From an uncultured bacterium (GTDB lineage Bacteria > Actinomycetota > Coriobacteriia > Coriobacteriales > Coriobacteriaceae): a DNA stretch of 7,410 nucleotides. The stretch lies in NCBI GenBank assembly GCA_905214895.1, contig CAJMNP010000039.1, forward strand, positions 1 to 7,410, written 5' to 3'. The notes beneath the pieces are model-generated. The model ran no database searches and was not told where the DNA came from. It saw nothing but the letters and a program-made list of their open reading frames with translations. This document shows positions 1-5,499 of this stretch, piece by piece. Within the stretch, counting starts at the first letter, position 1. Every line of letters begins with the position of its first letter. The position numbers and the translations under genes are program-made.

Positions 1-135
1 AACGTGATCAAGCAGATCGCGGGCCTGGTCGACGGTCGCGGTGGCGGTCGTCCCAACATGGCCCAGGCCGGTGGCAAGAACGCCGCCGGTATCGCCGATG
101 CCCTCGCGGCCGCCAAGACCGCGCTCGGCGCCTAA
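1..135 (+). CDS. alaS: Alanyl-tRNA synthetase, C-terminal end (partial)
   Basis: This is the last 44 codons of a gene that begins upstream of the window, ending at TAA 133-135. The translated end contains [12 protein letters not shown] (residues 14-25 of the visible part), which is the hallmark of the DHHA1/C-Ala region at the end of alanyl-tRNA synthetase. A run of alanines closes the protein, as is usual in this family. The full enzyme charges tRNA-Ala in the cytoplasm; its catalytic and editing domains lie outside the window. It sits 17 nt ahead of ruvX, a common alaS-ruvX(yrrK) pairing in Gram-positive bacteria, so the two are probably in one operon. The identification rests on a short but very characteristic motif. 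Confidence 0.93.
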   Translation, partial: NVIKQIAGLVDGRGGGRPNMAQAGGKNAAGIADALAAAKTALGA

Positions 136-152
136 GAACCTAAGTAGTCGCT

Positions 153-581
153 GTGGTCGCGCTCGCACTGGACATAGGGGAGACCAGGATTGGCATTGCC
201 GTCTCGAGCCGTGATGGCAAGATGGCGATGCCTGTCAAGGTGCTTCCGGCTGCCGAGGTCACTGGCATGGCAAAGACGTTTCGCTACCTGGTCGAGGACT
301 ATGAGCCCGATATCCTGGTAAGCGGACGTCCCTTGACCATGGCCGGTGAGCCCGGCCCCCAGGCCGAGCGTGTCGCCGCCGTGGCCCAAAAGATTGCCGA
401 CGAGCTCGATCTTCCGCTGGAGTTTGAGGACGAGCGTCTGTCCTCGCAGGAGGCCAAGCGAATCCTGCGAGAGCAGGGGCTCAACGAAAAGCAGATGAGG
501 GGCAAGATTGACATGATCGCCGCCAGCCTGTTCTTGCAGACATGGCTCGATCGTAAAAACGAGGAGGTTCAGCATGCCTAG
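153..581 (+). CDS. ruvX: RuvX/YqgF family Holliday junction resolvase-like nuclease
   Basis: A 142-residue protein, the normal length for RuvX/YqgF, with an RNase H-like fold expected. Visible family motifs are LDIGETRIGIA at residues 6-16 (acidic catalytic D7), SGRPLTMAGEPGPQA at 57-71 (family form usually GLPLNMDGxxGPQA), DERLSS at 93-98 (E94) and IDMIAASLFLQTWLD at 119-133 (D120). D7, E94 and D120 make the expected acidic active site. The family acts in 16S rRNA 5'-end maturation in E. coli and has Holliday-junction or RNase activity in others; which applies here cannot be told. The start is GTG 153, because an in-frame stop lies at 141-143 and the DIG motif follows immediately. No strong Shine-Dalgarno is visible, so translation may depend on coupling to alaS. 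The 3' end overlaps mltG by 8 nt. Confidence 0.95.
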   Translation: MVALALDIGETRIGIAVSSRDGKMAMPVKVLPAAEVTGMAKTFRYLVEDYEPDILVSGRPLTMAGEPGPQAERVAAVAQKIADELDLPLEFEDERLSSQEAKRILREQGLNEKQMRGKIDMIAASLFLQTWLDRKNEEVQHA

Positions 582-1929
582 CGCTTCCGATCCGCGCCAG
601 CAGAATCGTACACGGCAGCCCGCGCCGCGCTCTGCTCAGCCTGGCCAGCGCCCGGCGCAGCCGATGCAGCGCTCGGCCCAGCCTACTCAGCGTGCTTCTC
701 AACAGCCCGCCGCTCGTCCCGCGCAGCCTGCTGGCGGCGCTCGTTTTAAGCAGCAGGCTCCTGCCCAGCGCACGCAGGGGCAGGCCCCGCAATCACGCCC
801 CCACGCACATCATGCTCATGGCTCGCACGGCGTTGCTCCGGCCACGCGCTCGAGCTATAACACGCGCGCCCGCCGTGGTGCCCAAAAGAAAAGCTCCCCG
901 GTGCCTATGATTATCGGTGGCGTCGTCGCCGTGCTTGCGCTTGTCGCGATTGTTTTCTTTGTCGTGCCAGCCGTCAAGGGCTTCTTTGCCGGCGAGGATG
1001 CGAAAGTCGCTGCTGGCCAGCAGGTTACTATTACGATTCCCGATGGTGCCTCGGGTGACACCATCGCTTCGATTCTCTCCGAGAACCATATCGTCGAAAA
1101 TCCCAAGGATTATTATGCGGCGGTCAAAAAGCTCAACGCCGACATGTCGCTTAAGCCGGGTAAGTATTCGTTTACTACGCTTATGGATGCCACGAAGGTC
1201 GTTCAGCAGCTCATGGAAGGTCCCAATGCGGGCTCCGATGCGCTGACTATCCCTGAGGGTCTGACGGTCGACCAGGTCGCCGACCGCGTGGCCGCGGCAT
1301 ATGACAGTATCTCCAAGGAAGACTTCCTCAATCAGGCAAAGGCCTCCAACTATGTGAAGGACTACAGCTTCCTTGAGGGCGCTGCAAACGATTCGCTCGA
1401 GGGCTTCCTATTCCCCAAGACCTATTCGTTGGGTAAGGACCCGTCTGCCGATGATGTGATTCGCGCCATGCTTGACCAGTTCAACGCCGAGTATAAGTCG
1501 CTTGACTTTGCCAGCTGCGAGGCAAAAATCAAGGAGCGCTATGGCGTGGAGATGTCCGTTTACGACATCGTTAACCTTGCCTCGATCGTCGAGCGCGAGG
1601 GCCTCAACGCCGATCAGCGCGCGCATGTGGCATCGGTTTTCTATAACCGTCTGGCGGGCAAGCTCGATGGCCTGCGTTACCTCAATAGCGATGCGACCAT
1701 GATGTATGTCACCGGCGGCGAGGTTACCGCCGACGACCTGCAGAGCGATAGCCCGTATAACACCTATAAGCACGAGGGCCTGCCGCCCACGCCCATCTGC
1801 TCTCCGTCGCTCGAGGCGCTCAAGGCTACCCTTGAGCCGACCGACTCCGATGACCTGTATTTCTACATTACACAGGACGAGGAGTATTTCTCGAAGACCT
1901 ACGAAGAGCACCAACAGTCTTGGAATTGA
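574..1929 (+). CDS. mltG: Endolytic murein transglycosylase MltG (YceG-like) with long N-terminal tail
   Basis: A 451-residue membrane-anchored lytic transglycosylase that cleaves nascent glycan strands outside the membrane and is thought to set strand length. Layout: a cytoplasmic low-complexity tail rich in Q, P, A, R and H (1-107); one transmembrane helix (about 111-134); a LysM-like part (about 150-225, with IPEGLTVDQVADRV at 226-239); and the YceG catalytic domain (about 270-451). Family signatures are LEGFLFPKTYSL (275-286), ASIVEREG with the presumed catalytic glutamate E340, YNTYKHEGLPPTPICSPS (395-412), and KTYEEH (441-446). GLPPTPICSPS is a slight variant of the usual GLPPGPI-NPG. 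ATG 574 is preceded by GAGGAGG at 561-567 and overlaps the ruvX stop. The tail is the odd part: most MltG proteins have only a short cytoplasmic segment, though long tails occur in some Gram-positives. Confidence 0.95.
   Translation: MPSASDPRQQNRTRQPAPRSAQPGQRPAQPMQRSAQPTQRASQQPAARPAQPAGGARFKQQAPAQRTQGQAPQSRPHAHHAHGSHGVAPATRSSYNTRARRGAQKKSSPVPMIIGGVVAVLALVAIVFFVVPAVKGFFAGEDAKVAAGQQVTITIPDGASGDTIASILSENHIVENPKDYYAAVKKLNADMSLKPGKYSFTTLMDATKVVQQLMEGPNAGSDALTIPEGLTVDQVADRVAAAYDSISKEDFLNQAKASNYVKDYSFLEGAANDSLEGFLFPKTYSLGKDPSADDVIRAMLDQFNAEYKSLDFASCEAKIKERYGVEMSVYDIVNLASIVEREGLNADQRAHVASVFYNRLAGKLDGLRYLNSDATMMYVTGGEVTADDLQSDSPYNTYKHEGLPPTPICSPSLEALKATLEPTDSDDLYFYITQDEEYFSKTYEEHQQSWN
628..690 (+). 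repeat. Three imperfect 21-bp tandem units in the mltG 5' coding region
   Basis: Codons 19-39 of mltG read as three successive heptads of the form R-(S/P)-A-Q-P-x-Q (RSAQPGQ, RPAQPMQ, RSAQPTQ). A decayed copy, RPAQPA, lies at residues 48-53. The DNA units differ mainly at third codon positions, so selection appears to hold the peptide pattern rather than the DNA. This is the core of the disordered cytoplasmic tail. Confidence 0.7.
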
Positions 1930-1931
1930 TC

Positions 1932-2429
1932 ATGAGGATTTTTAGCCCCAAACGATATGTTGCCTCGGTCGACCGCATCGATCTCGATACCCTGTGGGCC
2001 GACGGCAAGCGCGCCATTCTACTCGACCGCGACAACACCCTGGTGCCGCGCGATACCGAGCAGGTACCCGCTGCGGTCTCCGCTTGGCTCGAGGCCGCCC
2101 ATGCCAAGTGCTTTAAGCTGTGCATGGTGTCCAACAACTGGCATCGCGACCAGGTCATGGCATCGGCGCGCGAGTTGGGGCTCGAGGCCATCAGCCACGC
2201 CATGAAGCCCGCCCCGTTTGCCCTTAAGGCGGGTCTTAAGCGTCTGGGCGCCACGGCCGACGAGGCCGTGCTGATCGGCGACCAGCTGTACACGGACGTG
2301 TGGAGCGGTAACTTTGCCGGCGTTGATACTATTCTGGTCAAGCCGCAGGCAACCCAGGACCTGTGGTACACGCAGATCTTCCGTATCTTTGAGCGCCGGG
2401 CCCTGCGCGACCTTCCCTGCGAGGAATAG
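1932..2429 (+). CDS. yqeG: YqeG-family HAD (class IIIA) phosphatase
   Basis: A 165-residue cytoplasmic HAD-superfamily protein without a cap domain. The four HAD motifs are in order: DRDNTL at 32-37 (nucleophile D32 and acid/base D34), MVSNN at 65-69 (S67), K92 in MKPAP, and GDQLYTD at 116-122 (D117, D122). The DxDNTL form and the length match the YqeG/PGP-phosphatase group, which includes yeast Gep4, a phosphatidylglycerophosphate phosphatase. Dephosphorylation of that lipid head group is therefore a possible role, but the bacterial substrate is not settled. ATG 1932 is chosen because it lies 2 nt after the mltG stop with GGAA at 1922-1925; an upstream TTG at 1920 would overlap mltG and adds nothing conserved. 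The gene sits between mltG and aroK in the same run. Confidence 0.88.
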   Translation: MRIFSPKRYVASVDRIDLDTLWADGKRAILLDRDNTLVPRDTEQVPAAVSAWLEAAHAKCFKLCMVSNNWHRDQVMASARELGLEAISHAMKPAPFALKAGLKRLGATADEAVLIGDQLYTDVWSGNFAGVDTILVKPQATQDLWYTQIFRIFERRALRDLPCEE

Positions 2430-2437
2430 GTTTCGCC

Positions 2438-2971
2438 ATGTCTCAGCACATCAAACACGGCTGCGACCATATCTTCTTTATCGGCTTTTTGGGCGCAGGC
2501 AAGTCGACGCTTGCGCGCAACGTGGGCACTATGTTCAAGCGTCGATTCATCGATACCGATCGTTTGGTTGTGCGTCGATGCGGCATGTCGGTGACCGAGA
2601 TATTTGAGACCGAGGGCGAGGATCGTTTTCGCGAGCTCGAGACCTCGGCACTCCGTTCGCTTCAAAGCGAGCGCAGCCTGCTGGTATCGTGCGGGGGTGG
2701 CATCGTCGAGACGCCGGTGAACATTGAGCTGATGCACGAGATGGGTACGTGCGTGTACCTCGAAGGCGACTTTGAGGACTCGTTGCGCCAGATCCGCCGC
2801 TCCGATACCCGGCCCGATTTCCGCTCGCCCGAGCACGCCGCGCGCCTGTTTGAGCATCGCCGCCCGCTGTATCGCCAGGCCGCCGATATTACCCTTGATA
2901 TTCGCAACAAGTCCTTCGAGGACGTTTCCTACCTTTGTGCCGAGATGCTTTTGGAGCGTGGACTGCTATGA
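2438..2971 (+). CDS. aroK: Shikimate kinase
   Basis: A 177-residue P-loop kinase of normal family length that phosphorylates shikimate with ATP (fifth step of the shikimate pathway, cytoplasm). The Walker A motif is GFLGAGKST at 16-24 (K22). Shikimate-site residues by family comparison are all present: D41 (in DTD 39-41), R65 (in RFRELE), GGG at 86-88, and R141 in HRRPLY. The lid carries R125 in TRPD where most family members have RPLL, a small variation. The start ATG 2438 follows a purine-rich AGGAATAGG (2422-2430) that includes the yqeG stop. The stop overlaps the next start as ATGA (2968-2971), implying translational coupling to the AroB-like protein. All features are consistent with an active kinase. 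Confidence 0.94.
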   Translation: MSQHIKHGCDHIFFIGFLGAGKSTLARNVGTMFKRRFIDTDRLVVRRCGMSVTEIFETEGEDRFRELETSALRSLQSERSLLVSCGGGIVETPVNIELMHEMGTCVYLEGDFEDSLRQIRRSDTRPDFRSPEHAARLFEHRRPLYRQAADITLDIRNKSFEDVSYLCAEMLLERGLL

Positions 2972-4077
2972 TTCGCCGTCAACTCATCAATTTCCAAAAC
3001 CGCAGTGTCGATGTCCGCGTCGGATTGGGGGCGTTCGGGGAGCTGTCGCGCATGTTTGCCTCGGCTGTGGGCAAACCTAAGCGCGCGATGGTGGTTTGGA
3101 ACGACGCCACATCCGAGCGTTTTGGCGAGGTCGTAGAGCATGCGCTGGTCGACGCTGGTTTTGCCGTGTCGCCGCTCGTCCTCGAGGTTTCGCCTGCCGG
3201 TGCTACGCTGGCCGATGCCGATGCTATCTTTGGCGCCCTGTCTGCCAACGGCGTTACCTGCGACGATCTGGTTGTCGCCGTTGGCGATGCCGCAACCTGC
3301 TCGGTTGTTAGCTGGTGCGCCAACCAGTGGTGCGGCCGAACTGAGTGCGCGCTGTTGCCGACGACCTTCGACGCCATGCTCACGGTCGCGACGACCATGA
3401 AGCCGCTCGTCGCCTCGTCGGCCAATGCGCTTCCCGCTATCGCGTTCCGTCCCGAACCGGGCTTGGTCGTGTGTGACCTCGACCTTGTTCGCGAAGCGGA
3501 CCCCGAGGACCTCAAGCTCGGCTATGCGGTACTTGTTGGCGCCATGCTTTCGAGCAGCAAGTCGCGCTGGAATCAGTTTATCGAGACTGTCCCCGAGATT
3601 CTTGCTGGTGAGGAGGTCGCGCTCGTCAATGCCGTCCAATGGTCTCAGACTGCCCGCAAGGACGTGCTGACGGCCACGAACCCGAGCGCTCGCCATGCGC
3701 TCGATTTTGGCAAGATGGGGGAACGCACCCTGCGCGCCTGCTTGGGCGATGCCGCTTCGCAGGTCCCTGCCTACCAGCTGTTGTCCGAGGGCATGCGCTT
3801 TGAGGCGCGCCTAGCACATGATGCCTGCGACTTTGATATCGATTACGTCTTTGAGGTCGATGACTGCCTGGAGGACTTTGGTATCGAGGAGCTTGCCTTC
3901 GATTTGGAGCCTGCCGCATATATCGAGGAGTTCCGCAGGCAGCAGTTTGCCCGCTCGAACCGTAGTATGTTGCCGCTGCCCGCAGCACTCGGCGCCATTC
4001 GTCTGACGAGCGTTGAGGACGAGGTTCTTGAGCGCCATGCTCACGCCTACTTGGCTTCTCGCAAAGAACTTCTCTAA
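2968..4077 (+). CDS. aroB: AroB-family protein (3-dehydroquinate synthase-like) lacking the catalytic residues
   Basis: A 369-residue full-length frame in the usual aroK-aroB position. Homology to 3-dehydroquinate synthase shows as a colinear trace: a VGLGAFGEL start (18-26), VVAVGD (102-107, for the family's VALGGG), LLPTTFDAML (129-138, for VPTTLLAQVD), FRPEPGLVVCDLDLV (160-174, for YQPxxVxxDxxxL), GYAVLVGAM (185-193, for GLAEVIKYG), LDFGKMGERT (245-254, for LNxGHTFGHA), SEGMRFEARLA (273-283) and LPLPAALG (335-342). The glycine-rich NAD loop, the GGKTxVN lysine motif, the metal ligands Glu, His and His, and the DKK motif are all replaced. Canonical dehydroquinate synthesis is therefore unlikely. 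The frame is open, its codon use resembles its neighbours, and it is coupled to aroK by an ATGA overlap, so it is not an evident pseudogene. Start ATG 2968 has GGAG at 2953-2956; an upstream TTG at 2935 lies well inside aroK. Confidence 0.8.
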   Translation: MIRRQLINFQNRSVDVRVGLGAFGELSRMFASAVGKPKRAMVVWNDATSERFGEVVEHALVDAGFAVSPLVLEVSPAGATLADADAIFGALSANGVTCDDLVVAVGDAATCSVVSWCANQWCGRTECALLPTTFDAMLTVATTMKPLVASSANALPAIAFRPEPGLVVCDLDLVREADPEDLKLGYAVLVGAMLSSSKSRWNQFIETVPEILAGEEVALVNAVQWSQTARKDVLTATNPSARHALDFGKMGERTLRACLGDAASQVPAYQLLSEGMRFEARLAHDACDFDIDYVFEVDDCLEDFGIEELAFDLEPAAYIEEFRRQQFARSNRSMLPLPAALGAIRLTSVEDEVLERHAHAYLASRKELL

Positions 4078-4083
4078 GTTTTA

Positions 4084-4112
4084 TTGACATCCATTGTCTT
4101 TCGTATCATGTT
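4084..4112 (+). promoter_or_regulatory. Candidate promoter upstream of the M24 peptidase gene
   Basis: A perfect -35 hexamer TTGACA (4084-4089) lies 7 nt after the aroB-like stop. At 17-nt spacing the -10 would be CATGTT (4107-4112), a poor match. The better TATCAT (4104-4109) is only 14 nt away, which is short. The box is convincing but the -10 is not, so this is a tentative call. Transcripts from it would carry the following hairpin in their leader. Confidence 0.4.
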
Positions 4113-4114
4113 GA

Positions 4115-4185
4115 GGGGCGGGTTTTCAATCGGTTGCGGATCGCATGCGATTCCGTCGTTCGGTTGAGACCCGTCCCGTCCTTTT
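4115..4185 (+). terminator. Long imperfect hairpin followed by a short T run: terminator or leader/attenuator
   Basis: The RNA can fold from 4115 to 4177 in one extended stem. The segments are 4115-4123 with 4169-4177 (9 pairs), 4125-4133 with 4160-4168 (9 pairs), 4136-4140 with 4152-4156 (5 pairs) and 4141-4143 with 4148-4150 around a CATG loop. That is about 26 pairs, five of them G-U. The stem's apex is the palindrome ATCGCATGCGAT (4140-4151). After it comes GTCCTTTT, a weak U tract. It may end the alaS-aroB transcript, or be a structured 5' leader of the peptidase gene that starts 32 nt after the stem. No T-box or known riboswitch core was recognised. Confidence 0.55.
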
Positions 4186-4191
4186 AGAGAC

Positions 4192-4202
4192 AACAAGAAA
4201 GG
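4192..4202 (+). promoter_or_regulatory. Ribosome binding site motif AACAAGAAAGG ahead of the peptidase gene
   Basis: The 11-mer AACAAGAAAGG ends 7 nt before ATG 4210 and supplies the GAAAGG Shine-Dalgarno. The identical 11-mer stands at 5484-5494, 5 nt before the efp ATG. The other genes of the window use different, GAGGAG-type sites. Confidence 0.65.
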
Positions 4203-4209
4203 AATCTGC

Positions 4210-5340
4210 ATGTCTGAGTTTGCTGCCGGTCCTGCCGGTCGTATCGAGCGTGTCCGTGCCCTGATGGTTGAGCGCGGCTACGACGCTATCGTGGTGCGTG
4301 ACGAGGCAAATCTTCGTTGGCTTACGGGCGTGAAGGGCGTCTTCGATTACACCTTTGAGTTCCCGCACGCGGCGTTTATTACGGCTGACCAGTGCCTGTT
4401 CCATACCGACTCGCGCTACCTCAACAGCTTTGAGGAGAACACGCCCGCCGGCAGCCCCTGGGTCTACGACATGGACGAGGGCACCATCCCCGGCTGGGTC
4501 GCCGGCAAGATCGCGACCAGCAAGTGCCGCGTCTGCGCTGTCGAGGACGACATGCAGATTAACTTCTACCAGGGTATTCAGCGTGGTCTGGAGGATCGCT
4601 CCGTTGCCTGCATGTTGCCGCTGATGCATGACGACATCCGCAAGATGCGCGCCATCAAGGACGCCGAGGAGGTCGAGCTCATGCGCCATGCGCAGTCGAT
4701 CACCGACGCCGCCTTCCAGCATATGCTCGGCTTTATTAAGCCCGGTATGACCGAGAAGCAGGTTCGTAACGAGCTCGAGAACTTTATGTTCGCCAACGGC
4801 GCCGATAGCCTGGCCTTCGGCTCCATCGTGGCGAGCGGCCCCAACACCGCCAACCCGCATGCCGTTCCGAGCGACCGTGTCATCGAGAAGGGCGACTTTG
4901 TCCTCATGGATTACGGCGCGGGCTACTGCGACTATCGCTCCGATATGACGCGTACCGTCGTGATGGGCGAGCCTACCCAGGAGCAGCTTGACCTGTACGC
5001 GCTCGTGCGCCGCACCCACGAGGAGTGCGTCGCCGCCATCCATCCGGGCGTCGAGGGCAACGACATTTTCAAGCTTTCCAAGAAGATCATCGGCGATGCC
5101 GGCTATGGCGATTACTACAACCATGGCCTGGGCCACGGCGTCGGTATCGACATCCACGAGCTGCCCAACTTCAACCGTAGCAAGAACATCATCGAGGTCG
5201 GCTCGGTTATTACCATGGAGCCCGGCGTGTACCTGCCCGGCGTGGGCGGCGTGCGCCTGGAGGACTACGGCATTGTCACCGAGAACGGCTACGAGCCCTT
5301 TACCAAGACCCCGCATGACCTCCACGTCATCGATTGCTAG
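4210..5340 (+). CDS. pepP: M24 family metallopeptidase (Xaa-Pro aminopeptidase/dipeptidase)
   Basis: A 376-residue cytoplasmic creatinase-fold peptidase that should remove an N-terminal residue ahead of proline or split Xaa-Pro dipeptides. The N-terminal creatinase domain spans about 10-140 (ANLRWLTG at 33-40, HTDSRY at 65-70) and the pita-bread catalytic domain about 150-370. All five expected metal ligands are present: D234 (LMDYGAGY), D245 (SDMTRT), H309 (GLGHGVG), E337 (TMEPGVY) and E351 (RLEDYG). H217 (NPHA) matches the usual substrate histidine. Length and the position directly before efp match Bacillus YqhT. PepP and PepQ activities cannot be told apart from sequence alone. Its ATG follows AAGAAAGGA (4195-4203). 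It has its own intergenic regions on both sides, with a hairpin before and a terminator after, so it may be a single-gene unit. Confidence 0.92.
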   Translation: MSEFAAGPAGRIERVRALMVERGYDAIVVRDEANLRWLTGVKGVFDYTFEFPHAAFITADQCLFHTDSRYLNSFEENTPAGSPWVYDMDEGTIPGWVAGKIATSKCRVCAVEDDMQINFYQGIQRGLEDRSVACMLPLMHDDIRKMRAIKDAEEVELMRHAQSITDAAFQHMLGFIKPGMTEKQVRNELENFMFANGADSLAFGSIVASGPNTANPHAVPSDRVIEKGDFVLMDYGAGYCDYRSDMTRTVVMGEPTQEQLDLYALVRRTHEECVAAIHPGVEGNDIFKLSKKIIGDAGYGDYYNHGLGHGVGIDIHELPNFNRSKNIIEVGSVITMEPGVYLPGVGGVRLEDYGIVTENGYEPFTKTPHDLHVIDC

Positions 5341-5362
5341 CCCATTTCAATAGATTTTTGGG

Positions 5363-5405
5363 GCGGGGCGTCCGGAGCAATTCGGGCGCCCCGCGTTCTC
5401 TTTTT
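5363..5405 (+). terminator. Rho-independent terminator after the peptidase gene
   Basis: GCGGGGCGTCCGGA (5363-5376) pairs with TTCGGGCGCCCCGC (5381-5394) over 14 bp, with only two G-U pairs, around a GCAA tetraloop. GTTCTC and then five T residues (5401-5405) follow. It lies 22 nt after the peptidase stop and separates that gene from the efp operon. This is a textbook intrinsic terminator. Confidence 0.9.
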
Positions 5406-5413
5406 ATGCGCTC

Positions 5414-5442
5414 GCTGCAGGCGCCGTCTGCAAGTGTATAAT
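5414..5442 (+). promoter_or_regulatory. Promoter of the efp-asp23-nusB-xseB-tlyA operon
   Basis: A perfect -10 TATAAT lies at 5437-5442, downstream of the terminator and 57 nt before the efp start. The -35 is poor: GCTGCA (5414-5419) at 17-nt spacing. An imperfect inverted repeat (5416-5432) overlaps the -35 and spacer. The position between a strong terminator and the first gene of an operon supports the call more than the -35 does. Transcription would begin near 5449. Confidence 0.6.
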
Positions 5443-5483
5443 TTCGGTCGTATGTAATTTGGGCGCTTGTGCGTTCTGCCCAT

Positions 5484-5494
5484 AACAAGAAAGG
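5484..5494 (+). promoter_or_regulatory. Ribosome binding site motif AACAAGAAAGG ahead of efp
   Basis: This is the same 11-mer as at 4192-4202, here ending 5 nt before ATG 5500. It decides the efp start in favour of 5500 over the upstream TTG. Confidence 0.65.
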
Positions 5495-5499
5495 TCACT

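Noticed and set aside
1868..2857. A 329-codon open frame on the - strand across yqeG and aroK
   Set aside because: It spans two well-supported + strand genes and shows no family motif; a codon-bias shadow.
2968..4077. The AroB-like gene as a decaying pseudogene
   Set aside because: No internal stop or frameshift, normal length of 369 codons, codon use like the neighbours, and a precise ATGA overlap with aroK. Decay should have broken the frame before replacing every active-site motif.
4140..4151. The perfect palindrome ATCGCATGCGAT as a separate operator site
   Set aside because: It is the apex of the larger hairpin 4115-4177 and needs no separate explanation, although a DNA-binding role is not excluded.
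4126..5325. A 399-codon open frame on the - strand opposite the M24 peptidase gene
   Set aside because: The + strand encodes a complete M24 enzyme with all metal ligands. The antisense frame is kept open by GC-rich codon bias, shows no recognisable domain and has no ribosome binding site that I can see.
5467..5499. An earlier TTG start for efp adding 11 residues
   Set aside because: The added residues are not part of EF-P, and ATG 5500 has a good ribosome binding site and the standard N-terminus.
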